In this document: one piece after another, positions 7,727 through 15,504 of the stretch
Layout: each line of letters opens with the position of its first letter
How positions within the stretch are numbered: the first letter of the stretch is position 1
Program-made: the position numbers and the translations under genes
Assembly (NCBI RefSeq): GCF_026169115.1
Contig: NZ_JAPFEA010000060.1
Span: 1 to 43,271 of the forward strand
Direction: 5' to 3'
Length of the DNA stretch: 43,271 bases
From: Intestinimonas sp.
GTDB lineage: Bacteria; Bacillota; Clostridia; Oscillospirales; Oscillospiraceae
Notes under the pieces: generated by a model
The model's database searches: none
What the model was told of the DNA's origin: nothing
Seen by the model: only the letters and a program-made list of their open reading frames with translations

Positions 7727-8745
7727 TGAAATCCTACCGCAATCACAAGACCGAACAGCTGGGCGACGCGCTGAACACCCGTCTGGAGGACCAGCTGTCC
7801 GCCGAAGAGATGACCGACGAGGAACGCTTCTCCTTCGCCGGGTTTGACGCCTCCGCCGCCGAGCGGGGCGGCTACTCCAACTACTCCTACTGGGGGGCCA
7901 CCGTGCGGGCCTTCCTCAAAAACAAGGTGGCCGTCTTCTTCCTGCTCATCATGGTGGCCACCCTGGCCTTCACCTTCCTCCAGCCCTACCTGCCCAACCA
8001 GCGGGACCCCCTGGTCATCAACTACAACGAGTCCGGCCGGACCCTCTCCAACCTCTCCCCCGGCGAGGAGGGCTTCCTCTTCGGCACCAACAACATCGGT
8101 CAGGACGTCTGGTCCCGCATCTGGTCGGGCACCCGGACCAGCCTGTTCATCGGCTTCACCGTGGCCTGCGTGGAGGCCGTGCTGGGCATCCTCATGGGGG
8201 TGCTGTGGGGCTATGTGCGGCAGCTTGACTTCTTCTTCACCGAGCTCTACAACATCTTTGACAACATCCCCCAGACCCTGCTGCTCATCCTCATCTCCTA
8301 CATCATGAACCCCGGCGTGGACACCATCATCTTTGCCCTGTGCCTGACGGGCTGGCTGGGTATGGCCCGGTTCATCCGCAACCAGATCATCATCATCCGG
8401 GATCGGGATTACAACCTGGCCTCCCGGTGCCTGGGCACCCCCACCCGGCGCATCATCTTCAAAAATCTGCTGCCCTATCTGGTCAGCGTCATCACCATGC
8501 GCATGGCCCTGGCCATCCCCGCCGCCATCGGCAACGAGGTCTTCGTCACCTACATCGGCATCGGTCTCCCCCTGGACACCCCCTCCCTGGGCAACCTCAT
8601 CGAGACCGGCCGGGAGCTGATGACCATTCCCACCCTGCGCTACCAGCTCTACTTCCCCGTGGCGGTGCTGGCTGTGATCACCATTTCCTTCTATATCATC
8701 GGCAACGCCTTCGCCGACGCCGCCGACCCCAAGAACCATGTCTGA
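7726..8745 (+). CDS. Oligopeptide ABC transporter permease (DppC/OppC type)
   Basis: A 339-residue second permease. It has a long cytoplasmic N-tail (residues 1-65) rich in acidic residues, a first membrane helix (VAVFFLLIMVATLAFTFL), an extracytoplasmic segment with the FGTNNIGQDVWSRIWSGTRTS hallmark of OppC proteins from residue 118, and then five more helices. The EAA loop is YNLASRCLGTPTRRIIFKNL. The C-terminus ends FADAADPKNHV, close to the family's usual DPR ending. It forms the heterodimeric channel with the preceding permease. Confidence 0.9.
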   Translation: MKSYRNHKTEQLGDALNTRLEDQLSAEEMTDEERFSFAGFDASAAERGGYSNYSYWGATVRAFLKNKVAVFFLLIMVATLAFTFLQPYLPNQRDPLVINYNESGRTLSNLSPGEEGFLFGTNNIGQDVWSRIWSGTRTSLFIGFTVACVEAVLGILMGVLWGYVRQLDFFFTELYNIFDNIPQTLLLILISYIMNPGVDTIIFALCLTGWLGMARFIRNQIIIIRDRDYNLASRCLGTPTRRIIFKNLLPYLVSVITMRMALAIPAAIGNEVFVTYIGIGLPLDTPSLGNLIETGRELMTIPTLRYQLYFPVAVLAVITISFYIIGNAFADAADPKNHV

Positions 8746-8761
8746 GGGAGGGAGCGCGACT

Positions 8762-9805
8762 ATGGAAAACAACGTCATCCTCTCCGTCCAGGACCTGGAC
8801 GTGAAATTCACCCTCCGGGGCCAGGTGCTCCACGCCATCCGGGGGGTCTCCCTGGACGTATACAAGGGGGAGTCCCTGGCCATCGTGGGGGAGTCCGGCT
8901 CGGGCAAATCCGTGTTCGTCAAGACCTTTATGGGTCTGCTGGACGCCAACGGCTACCTGGACGGCGGACACATTCTTTACGGCGGCCAGGATCTGGCCCA
9001 GTTCCGCTCCGAGAAGGAATGGCTCACCATCCGGGGCAGGGAGATCGCCATGGTCCTCCAGGACCCCATGACCTCCCTCAACCCTCTCAAGACCATCGGC
9101 AAGCAGATCGAGGAGGCGGTGGTCCTCCACCAGGGCCTCAAGGGGGAGGCGGCCCATCAGGCGGTCCTCTCCTGCCTGGCCGACGTGGGCATCGACCAGC
9201 CGGAAAAGCGGGCCAAGCAGTACCCCCACGAGTTCTCCGGCGGCATGCGCCAGCGGGTGGTCATCGCCATCGCCATCGCCTGCCGGCCCAAGATCCTCAT
9301 CTGTGACGAGCCCACCACCGCCCTGGACGTGACCATCCAGGCCCAGATCCTGGAGCTCATCAAGGCCATGCAGAAAAAGTACGACCTCACCACCATCTAC
9401 ATCACCCACGACCTGGGGGTGGTGGCCAACGTGGCTGACCGCATCGCCGTCATGTACGCCGGCGACATCGTGGAGACGGGCGCCTGCGACGAGGTCTTCT
9501 ACGACCCCCGCCACCCCTACACCTGGGCCCTGTTGTCCTCCCTGCCCCAGCTGGGCGTCAAGGGGGAGCCCCTCTACTCCATCCAGGGCACCCCGCCCAA
9601 CCTCTTCCACGAGGTCCGGGGGGACGCCTTCGCCCCCCGGAATCCCCAGGCGCTGAAGATCGACTTTGTGGAGCGCCCGCCCTTCTTCCAGGTCTCGCCC
9701 ACCCACAAGGCCCGGACCTGGCTTCTGGACCCCAGGGCCCCCAAGGTGGACCCGCCCGCACATATTTTGCAGCTTCGTGAACAGGGGGTGAACCGCCATG
9801 GCTGA
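8762..9805 (+). CDS. Oligopeptide ABC transporter ATPase (DppD/OppD type)
   Basis: A 347-residue ATP-binding subunit. It shows Walker A GESGSGKS (about residues 43-50), a Q-loop in [10 protein letters not shown], the ABC signature FSGGMRQRV, Walker [15 protein letters not shown] and the switch histidine in YITHDLGVV. The C-terminal oligopeptide-transporter region has [13 protein letters not shown], but the cysteine-rich iron-sulfur motif seen in many DppD proteins is not evident. The ATG at 8762 follows GAGGGAGGGAG; the ATG at 8738 upstream lacks a ribosome site. It overlaps the next gene by 8 nt. Confidence 0.9.
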   Translation: MENNVILSVQDLDVKFTLRGQVLHAIRGVSLDVYKGESLAIVGESGSGKSVFVKTFMGLLDANGYLDGGHILYGGQDLAQFRSEKEWLTIRGREIAMVLQDPMTSLNPLKTIGKQIEEAVVLHQGLKGEAAHQAVLSCLADVGIDQPEKRAKQYPHEFSGGMRQRVVIAIAIACRPKILICDEPTTALDVTIQAQILELIKAMQKKYDLTTIYITHDLGVVANVADRIAVMYAGDIVETGACDEVFYDPRHPYTWALLSSLPQLGVKGEPLYSIQGTPPNLFHEVRGDAFAPRNPQALKIDFVERPPFFQVSPTHKARTWLLDPRAPKVDPPAHILQLREQGVNRHG

Positions 9806-10733
9806 CAACCGCGAGATCCTGCTGGAGGTCAAGGACCTGTCGGTCACCTTCGGCAAAAAGCGCAACCCCTTCACTGCGGTGGACAAGGTCTCCTTCCACA
9901 TCTATAAAGGGGAGACCTTCGGCCTGGTGGGGGAGTCTGGCTCGGGCAAGACCACCATTGGCCGGGCCATCATCCGCATCAACCCCACCGCCGGGGGAGA
10001 CGTCCTGTTCCATGGAGAGAAGATCAACGGCCCCATCTCCCGGGCCAAGGACCGGGAGGTCACCCGGAAGATCCAGATGATCTTCCAGGACCCCATGGCC
10101 TCCCTCAACGAGCGGGCCAAGGTGGACTACATCGTCTCTGAGGGGCTCTACTCCAACGGCAGCCACCTCACTGACCAGCAGCGCCGGGAGAAGGTGGCCC
10201 AGGCCCTCAGCGATGTGGGGCTCCTGCCCGAGTTCGCCGACCGCTTCCCCCACGAGTTTTCCGGCGGCCAGCGCCAGCGCATCGGCATCGCCCGGGCCCT
10301 GGTGATGGAGCCGGAGTTCATCATCGCCGACGAGCCCATCTCCGCCCTGGACGTGTCCATCCGGGCCCAGGTGCTCAACCTCCTCTCCAAGCTCCAGAAG
10401 GAGCGGGGGCTTACCTACCTCTTTATCGCCCACGACCTCTCGGTGGTCCGCTTCATCTGCGAGCGCATCGCCGTCATCCACAAGGGCCGCATCGTGGAGC
10501 TGGCCGAGAGCGAGCAGCTCTTCGCCCACCCACTCCACCCCTACACCCGGGCCCTCCTCTCAGCCATCCCCCAGCCCGACCCCATCTCCGAGCGGAAAAA
10601 GGTCCTGGAGGTCTATGACCCCGCCTGCCACGGCTATTCCCCGGAAAATCCTCCCCTGTGGGAGGAGGTGGAGCCCGGCCACTTCGTCCAGGGCTCCCGC
10701 CGGGAGCTGGACGCCTACCGGGCCCGGCTGTGA
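9798..10733 (+). CDS. Oligopeptide ABC transporter ATPase (DppF/OppF type)
   Basis: A 311-residue ATP-binding subunit paired with the preceding one. Walker A is GESGSGKTT, the Q-loop lies in [15 protein letters not shown], the signature is FSGGQRQRI, Walker B is [14 protein letters not shown] and the H-loop is FIAHDLSVV. The C-terminal [16 protein letters not shown] and [10 protein letters not shown] segments are family features. In Bacillus the equivalent gene next to the murein-peptide enzymes is ykfD. Its start overlaps the upstream ATPase gene by 8 nt, with AGGGGG inside the upstream gene as ribosome site. Confidence 0.9.
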   Translation: MADNREILLEVKDLSVTFGKKRNPFTAVDKVSFHIYKGETFGLVGESGSGKTTIGRAIIRINPTAGGDVLFHGEKINGPISRAKDREVTRKIQMIFQDPMASLNERAKVDYIVSEGLYSNGSHLTDQQRREKVAQALSDVGLLPEFADRFPHEFSGGQRQRIGIARALVMEPEFIIADEPISALDVSIRAQVLNLLSKLQKERGLTYLFIAHDLSVVRFICERIAVIHKGRIVELAESEQLFAHPLHPYTRALLSAIPQPDPISERKKVLEVYDPACHGYSPENPPLWEEVEPGHFVQGSRRELDAYRARL

Positions 10734-10768
10734 GCCCCATCCCGCCAGACATTGGATGTGATAAGAAC

Positions 10769-11692
10769 ATGATCCTTCCCAATCCCCTCTACCCCGGCGC
10801 ACGGGTGGCCCTGGTGAACACCAGCTCCGCCGCCGACCCACGGCGGCTCCCCGCCGCCCTGGACGCCGTAAAGGCCCTGGGCCTGGTGCCGACGCCCTAT
10901 CCCTCCTGCTACGCCGCCAGCCGCCACGGCTACCTCGCCGCCGACGACGCCCAGCGGGCCAAAGACCTCCAGGACGCCTTCGCCGACGACACCATCGCCG
11001 GAGTGCTCTGCCTCCGGGGCGGCTACGGTGCCCACCGCATCCTCCCCCTGCTGGACCTGGACGCCATCGCCCGGCGGCCCAAGCCCTTTGTGGGGTACAG
11101 CGACGTCACTGCCCTCCACACCGCCTTCCAACAGAGCTGCGGCTTTGTCACCTTCCACGCCCCCATGCCCGCCTCCGACTACTATGAGCCGGTGGACGAA
11201 GTCACCCTGTCCCAGCTGCGGCGCTGCCTCTTTGGGCCCCTGTCCGGGCCCGTGGAGAACCCCGCCGGGCAGCCCCTGGTCCCCCTGGCTCCGGGCAGCG
11301 CCACAGGCCGTCTGTGCGGCGGCAACCTCTCCCTCCTGGCCGCCTCCCTGGGCACCCCCTGGGAGATCGACACTAGGGGGAAGCTCCTCTTCCTGGAGGA
11401 CGTGGGGGAGAAGGTCTACCGCATTGACGGCATGCTCACCCAGCTGCGGAACGCCGGTAAATTCCGGGACTGCGCCGGGGTAATCCTGGGGGAGTGGACC
11501 GACTGTCCCCCCGAGGACCCGGAACGCTCCCTCACCCTGGAGGTGGTCTTCCGGGAGCTCATCGTCCCCGCAGGCAAGCCGGTCCTCTCCGGCCTCTCCT
11601 GCGGCCACACCCTGCCCACCCTGTCCCTGCCCCTGGGCGCCATGGCCGCCATGGACGCCGACACCGGACGATTGGAGGTACTGCCCCAATGA
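10769..11692 (+). CDS. Muramoyltetrapeptide LD-carboxypeptidase (S66, LdcA/YkfA type)
   Basis: A 307-residue cytoplasmic serine peptidase. The S66 catalytic set is in place: nucleophile S111 in FVGYSDVTAL, E210 in LLFLEDVGEKVYRIDG and H280 in LSCGHTLPTLSLPLG. The family opens with a P-G-ARVALVNTSS strand as here. LdcA enzymes cut the D-Ala from L-Ala-D-Glu-mDAP-D-Ala after uptake; YkfA of Bacillus is the homologue in the ykf operon. The ATG at 10769 has only a weak ribosome site and lies 35 nt after the ATPase gene, so some coupling is likely. The stop overlaps the next start (ATGA). Confidence 0.88.
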   Translation: MILPNPLYPGARVALVNTSSAADPRRLPAALDAVKALGLVPTPYPSCYAASRHGYLAADDAQRAKDLQDAFADDTIAGVLCLRGGYGAHRILPLLDLDAIARRPKPFVGYSDVTALHTAFQQSCGFVTFHAPMPASDYYEPVDEVTLSQLRRCLFGPLSGPVENPAGQPLVPLAPGSATGRLCGGNLSLLAASLGTPWEIDTRGKLLFLEDVGEKVYRIDGMLTQLRNAGKFRDCAGVILGEWTDCPPEDPERSLTLEVVFRELIVPAGKPVLSGLSCGHTLPTLSLPLGAMAAMDADTGRLEVLPQ

Positions 11693-12510
11693 CAGAACAA
11701 GAACTGGACCAATTTCTGAAGGCGGAGATCGCCGCCTTCCCCTGCAAGACCGCCGTGCTGGTGGGCGAGGTGGAGAGCGGTAAGGTCCTCTGGGCCCTGG
11801 AGCCGGATACCCAAGTGGTATCGGCCTCCACCATCAAGGTGCCGGTCCTCCTGGCCGCCCTGGAGGAGGTGCGGCAGGGCCGGCTGGCCCTGGACCAGAC
11901 CCTGGACCTGCCCGCCGAGGTGCTGCTGGAGGACTCCCAAGTCTTTGAGTATGGCCCCACCCGGCGCACCCTCTGGGAGCTTCTCTACTGGATGATCGTG
12001 GAGAGCGACAACACCGCCACCAACCGGGTCCTCTCCGCCGTGGGCTATGACGCCGTCAACGCCTACGCCCGGGACGTGCTGGGCCTCCGGCACACGGTCT
12101 GCCAGCGGAAGATGCTGGACTGGGACGCCATCGCCGCCGGGCGGAACAACTACACCTCCGCCGCCGACCAGTTCGCCCTCTACCGCAAGCTGTGCCGGGG
12201 GGAGCTCCTGAACGAGTCCCTCACCGCCGTGGCCCTGGACATGCTCCGTCGCCAGCGGTCCATGGACGACATCCTGCGCTACATCCCCTACCCCGTGGAC
12301 TTTGCCCACAAGACCGGCGGCCTGGACTACCTGAGCCACGACGCCGGCGTCTTCTTCCAGCCCGGGGGCAACTGGTTCCTGGGCATCTTCACCTGGGACG
12401 GCCCCAGCCCCGAGGGGGACAAGCGGCAGAAAATGTTCATTGGCCGGCTGGCCCAGGCCATTTACAACACCTACGGCGCCCCTGCGCCGTCATTCTGTTC
12501 AGGAGGCTGA
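11689..12510 (+). CDS. Cytoplasmic serine hydrolase of class A beta-lactamase fold
   Basis: A 273-residue penicillin-recognising enzyme with the three motifs in order: S47-T-I-K50, S106-D-N108 and K208-T-G210. Two things argue against a resistance beta-lactamase. No signal peptide is present, the N-terminus being a soluble helix (MTEQELDQFLKAEIAAF), and the omega loop (about 140-157, LDWDAIAAGRNNYTSA) has no recognisable ExxxN, so the deacylating Glu166 seems missing. Together with its overlap (ATGA) with the LD-carboxypeptidase gene and the downstream NlpC/P60 gene, this suggests an intracellular peptidase or amidase acting on imported murein peptides. The substrate is unknown. Confidence 0.85.
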   Translation: MTEQELDQFLKAEIAAFPCKTAVLVGEVESGKVLWALEPDTQVVSASTIKVPVLLAALEEVRQGRLALDQTLDLPAEVLLEDSQVFEYGPTRRTLWELLYWMIVESDNTATNRVLSAVGYDAVNAYARDVLGLRHTVCQRKMLDWDAIAAGRNNYTSAADQFALYRKLCRGELLNESLTAVALDMLRRQRSMDDILRYIPYPVDFAHKTGGLDYLSHDAGVFFQPGGNWFLGIFTWDGPSPEGDKRQKMFIGRLAQAIYNTYGAPAPSFCSGG

Positions 12511-12516
12511 CACCAT

Positions 12517-13335
12517 ATGAACGCCATTGTCATCGAACCCGTCTGTCCCCTCATGAGCCGCCCCCAGCTCCAGTGTGAGCGGGCCGACGAGGTCCTCGCC
12601 GGCATGGTGGTGGAGCTGCTGGAGGAGGTCCGCCCCGGCTGGTATCTGGCCCGGGCCCCCTACCGCTACGAGGGCTACCTCCAGGCTGAGCACGTCCTCG
12701 CCGGCGACCACCTGGTCCGGCGCTGGGCCGAGCGCCCCAAGAAGGTGGTCCTCAAGGGCATCTGCGACGTCCTTGCCGGCCCCGCCGTCACCTGTTTCCC
12801 TCTGGCCACCCTCACCCGGGGGGCCATCCTCTCCCCGGTGGGGGAGCCCAACGCCGACGGCTGGCTCCGGGTGGAGCTGCCCGATGGCCGGGAGGGCTAT
12901 ACGAAATGTAGTTTCCTGGGTGAATATTATGAAAAGCCCCGGTTTGACGACCCGGAGCAGCTGCGGAAGGCCGTGGTGGAGACCGCCCTCACCTATCAGG
13001 GCGCCCACTACCGCTGGGGCGGCAAGACCCCCATGGGCATCGACTGCTCCGGGCTGGTGTCCATGAGTTACCTTCTCAACGGGGTGGTCATCTACCGGGA
13101 CGCCGGCATCGTGGAGGGTTTTCCCGTCCATGAGATCCCCCGGGCCGACATGCAGCCCGGCGACCTCCTCTTTTTCCCCGGCCATGTGGCCATGTACCTG
13201 GGGGAGGGGAAGTATCTCCACTCCACCGCCCGAAACGGCAGCGACGGCGTGGTCATCAACAGCCTCCGCCCCGAGGACCCGGACTACCGGGCCGACCTGG
13301 ACCAGGGCATGACCGCCGTGGGTTCCATCTTCTGA
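12517..13335 (+). CDS. NlpC/P60 gamma-D-glutamyl-diamino acid endopeptidase (YkfC type)
   Basis: A 272-residue protein with two SH3-like domains (about 1-70 and 75-140) and a C-terminal NlpC/P60 domain. The catalytic Cys is C177 in GIDCSGLVSMSY and the His is H223 in FFPGHVAMYLG; H235 in YLHST is the likely third polar residue. There is no signal peptide, as in Bacillus YkfC, which works in the cytoplasm on peptides with a free N-terminal L-Ala and releases L-Ala-D-Glu, the substrate of the epimerase at 3456. The ribosome site AGGAGG lies in the end of the preceding gene. It is the last gene of the operon. Confidence 0.9.
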   Translation: MNAIVIEPVCPLMSRPQLQCERADEVLAGMVVELLEEVRPGWYLARAPYRYEGYLQAEHVLAGDHLVRRWAERPKKVVLKGICDVLAGPAVTCFPLATLTRGAILSPVGEPNADGWLRVELPDGREGYTKCSFLGEYYEKPRFDDPEQLRKAVVETALTYQGAHYRWGGKTPMGIDCSGLVSMSYLLNGVVIYRDAGIVEGFPVHEIPRADMQPGDLLFFPGHVAMYLGEGKYLHSTARNGSDGVVINSLRPEDPDYRADLDQGMTAVGSIF

Positions 13336-13361
13336 GACCCCTGACCGCCCACAACCGCACT

Positions 13362-13408
13362 GCGCCCCCATACCGGTCTGACATACCGGTATGGGGGCGC
13401 GCTTTTTT
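13362..13408 (+). terminator. Terminator of the muropeptide operon
   Basis: A perfect 16-bp stem (13362-13377 with 13385-13400, 7-nt loop) is followed by GCTTTTTTG. It ends the approximately 10-kb transcription unit that begins near 3375. Confidence 0.9.
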
Positions 13409-13496
13409 GTGGCTCCACAGTAAAAGTCCGTTTTATTGGACTTTCTATCTGGTATCCTTGGGGTACAGCAACAGAAGCGGAAAGGAGCTGGAACAG

Positions 13497-13619
13497 ATGG
13501 AATACAGCATGCGTTGGGTGAGGGGACACATTGAGGTCTACGACGGGTCCGGGCGCTTCCTCTTTTCGGCGGACAGCGAGTGGGAGGCCCAGCGGGAACT
13601 GGAGACCTCTGCGGCGTGA
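13497..13619 (+). CDS. Small hypothetical protein, 40 residues
   Basis: The ATG at 13497 has AAAGGAG at 9 nt distance, which chooses it over the upstream ATG at 13407. The product (MEYSMRWVRGHIEVYDGSGR, then FLFSADSEWEAQRELE) looks like a two-stranded hairpin followed by an acidic helix. I do not recognise a named family, and no function is proposed. It lies between the operon terminator and a repeat patch. Confidence 0.55.
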   Translation: MEYSMRWVRGHIEVYDGSGRFLFSADSEWEAQRELETSAA

Positions 13620-13626
13620 GCCCTGC

Positions 13627-13812
13627 GTCGTCCTGAGCGTCAGCGAAGGACCCGTTTTTCCCGTCCTTCCCTGTGGCGCTGGGGGCGAGAATACGGATTC
13701 TTCGGCCTGCGGCCTCAGAATGACGGGAACAGAAGACTGCGTCACGGGCGCGTCTGGGAAGCCGCGCCCCACAAGACACGGCTTCGTATCGGCGCGGATT
13801 TTGCGTGGACGA
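13627..13812. repeat. Intergenic repeat, copy 1 (158-bp core plus 28-nt tail)
   Basis: The core at 13627-13784 recurs at a constant offset of 214 nt (13841-13998) with few substitutions and no indel. It starts GTCGTCCTGAG and contains the inverted motif CGTCATTCTGAGG..GCCGAAGAATCC on the other strand, a theme of dispersed repeats found in many bacterial genomes. The 28-nt tail CGTATCGGCGCGGATT.. directly follows the core in this copy. Open frames over it are unlikely to be genes. Confidence 0.8.
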
Positions 13813-13840
13813 CGCAGGGACGCCCCACCCCTTTCCTCGT

Positions 13841-14131
13841 GTCGTCCTGAGTGTCAGCGAAGGACCCGTTTCTCCCGTCCTTCCCTGTGATGCTGGGGGC
13901 GAGAATACGGATTCTTCGGCCTGCGGCCTCAGAATGACGGGAACAGAAGACTACGCCACGGGCGCGTCTGGGAAGCCGCGCCCCACAAGACGCGGCTTGT
14001 CCTCGGTGCGGCGAGCGGCATATATGCCGACCCTACAAAATAGCCATAACGTTGGCGTAGGGGCCGATGTCCCCATCGGCCCGCTGTACATCGCAGCGTG
14101 AGCCGTATCGGCGCGGACTTTGCGTGGACGA
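13841..14131. repeat. Intergenic repeat, copy 2, split by a 105-nt insert
   Basis: The core (13841-13998) matches copy 1, but its 28-nt tail is displaced to 14104-14131 (one mismatch to 13785-13812). The 105 nt between (13999-14103) hold a different palindromic element, GGGGCCGATG-TCCC-CATCGGCCC around 14060-14085. Copy 2 therefore looks like a repeat that received a second small element. No gene is supported from 13620 to 14202. Confidence 0.7.
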
Positions 14132-14202
14132 GGGACAGGCACCCTTCCCCCTTCTCCGGTATAGAATGGGAACAGCACGGGGAGAAGGACGGTGACCGGG
14201 AG

Positions 14203-14580
14203 ATGGATGAGACCATTCTGGCGGGGGAGGCGCGGACGCTGGACGACTCCCTGGGCTTTATACTGGCGGTGATCGGGTCGGTGCTGCTGTCCTACCGGGC
14301 CACAGCCCTCCAGAGGGACGGGGTCCGCCTGGCCCTGGACGGAGACGAGGGCGGCGCCCAGGCGCTCCAGGCGCAGGTCCGGCGGCTCCGGCTACTGGCC
14401 GGGGCCATCCTCCTCGGTCCCCTGGGCTTCTTTCTCTGCCTGGCCCTCCGGGCGGCGGAGCAGACCAGGGGGGACCGGTTGGCGGAGGGCTCCGCCCGGA
14501 CCAATCTGGCGGCCTCTGTGCTGGTGATGCTGGCCGCCCTGCTGCGGTTCCTGGACCAGCTGGGACAGGACGCCGCCTGA
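14203..14580 (+). CDS. Hypothetical membrane protein
   Basis: A 125-residue protein with three hydrophobic segments: about 16-32 (LGFILAVIGSVLLSY), 64-83 (LLAGAILLGPLGFFLCLAL) and 104-122 (ASVLVMLAALLRFL), with a charged, Arg-rich stretch before the second. No family is recognised. The ATG at 14203 has a modest ribosome site (GGTGA); starts further upstream would extend into the repeat and are less likely. It lies 21 nt before a cwlJ-like gene and may belong to the same spore-related unit, which is only inference. Confidence 0.6.
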   Translation: MDETILAGEARTLDDSLGFILAVIGSVLLSYRATALQRDGVRLALDGDEGGAQALQAQVRRLRLLAGAILLGPLGFFLCLALRAAEQTRGDRLAEGSARTNLAASVLVMLAALLRFLDQLGQDAA

Positions 14581-14601
14581 CGCCGTGTTGGGAGGAATAC
14601 C

Positions 14602-15033
14602 ATGACAGATCTGGAGCTTCTGGCCCGCATCATCCAATGCGAAGCCGGGGGCGAGGGGGAACAGGGCATGAAGGGGGTGGCCTGCGTGGTGATGAACCGG
14701 GTCCAGGTGGATTACGGGGAGTATGGCCGCCTGGCCCCCACCATCCGGGCGGCCATCTACCAGCCGGGCCAGTTCGACTGTGCCCGGGAGACCATCGGGG
14801 GGCGGTACAACGCCCAGAACATCTACAACATGTCGGTGGAGCCCATCCACTACGAGATCGCCCAGTGGGCCATCGCAGGGAACCGGCTGACCAACCTGGG
14901 CTTCGCCCTGTGGTACTTCAACCCCTTCCGCCCCGACTGCCGGCAGAACTTTCCCTCCAGGGTGGGGGAGTTCGTGGTGCGCATCGGCAACCACTGCTTC
15001 TACAATCCCACCCCCGCCTACGCCGATACTTAG
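14602..15033 (+). CDS. cwlJ: Spore cortex-lytic hydrolase, CwlJ type
   Basis: A 143-residue Hydrolase_2 (SleB/CwlJ) domain with no signal peptide or peptidoglycan-binding domain, which fits CwlJ (142 residues in B. subtilis) rather than SleB. Conserved blocks are IIQCEAGGEGEQGMKGVACV (with the probable catalytic Glu), AIYQPGQFDC, FALWYFNPFRPDC and a C-terminal GNHCFYNPTPAY. CwlJ is a coat-located enzyme that degrades cortex peptidoglycan during germination and needs GerQ. The next gene, 14 nt downstream, looks like gerQ. The ATG at 14602 follows GGGAGG at 6 nt. Confidence 0.8.
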   Translation: MTDLELLARIIQCEAGGEGEQGMKGVACVVMNRVQVDYGEYGRLAPTIRAAIYQPGQFDCARETIGGRYNAQNIYNMSVEPIHYEIAQWAIAGNRLTNLGFALWYFNPFRPDCRQNFPSRVGEFVVRIGNHCFYNPTPAYADT

Positions 15034-15047
15034 CAAGGAGGCACCCT

Positions 15048-15491
15048 ATGAGCCAATTTTATCCCGACGCTGTCCGCAACATTGCCATGGACCATGCCCA
15101 GAGCTCCGGCGGACTGGTGACCCCGCCGGAGGAAAACTTCAACACCGACGCCATGCGGGGCTCCCTCCAGCAGATCCTCTCCGACAATCTGGGCGGCTAT
15201 GTAGCCTGCGAGTTTCTGGTGGGGCTCCAGGCCATGATGAAAAAGGAAGGCATCCTCTACTCCGTGGGCCGGAGTTACCTCACTCTCTATGAGCCCGGCA
15301 CCCAGACCTTCATGGTCTGCGACATCTTCTCCCTCAAGTTCATCACCTTCTACCTGCCCGGTCAGCGGCCCGGACAGGTGGGGACCTCCACAGTGCCCAC
15401 GGTGACCATCCCCGGCGTGGGGGAGGTGCCGGCGGGGGACTACGGTCTGGGCACCGGCAGCATCCACTGGAACGTGGGCGGGGGAAGGTGA
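15048..15491 (+). CDS. gerQ: GerQ-like spore coat protein
   Basis: A 147-residue protein. After a variable N-terminus, residues about 38-103 (MRGSLQQILSDNLGGYVACE..GRSYLTLYEPGTQTFMVCDI) follow the GerQ core pattern: a short helix, a strand, and a segment in which the protein describes a ligand-like YLTLYE..T turn ending in FITFY. GerQ is a coat protein, cross-linked in Bacillus, required for CwlJ localisation. The cwlJ-gerQ adjacency also occurs in the B. cereus group and supports the call. The ATG at 15048 follows AAGGAGG. Family assignment is moderate because similarity outside the core is low. Confidence 0.6.
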   Translation: MSQFYPDAVRNIAMDHAQSSGGLVTPPEENFNTDAMRGSLQQILSDNLGGYVACEFLVGLQAMMKKEGILYSVGRSYLTLYEPGTQTFMVCDIFSLKFITFYLPGQRPGQVGTSTVPTVTIPGVGEVPAGDYGLGTGSIHWNVGGGR

Positions 15492-15504
15492 GCCGCACCT
15501 GCCG

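Noticed and set aside
11689..12510. Antibiotic-resistance beta-lactamase
   Set aside because: No signal peptide, no Glu166 motif, and fixed within a peptide-salvage operon.
13531..14101. Short open frames in the repeat patch
   Set aside because: They lie in the two repeat copies and translate the same repeat in different frames, with no start signals.
13627..14131. CRISPR array
   Set aside because: Only two long copies with a single spacing and one split copy; no short regularly spaced repeats and no cas genes in the window.
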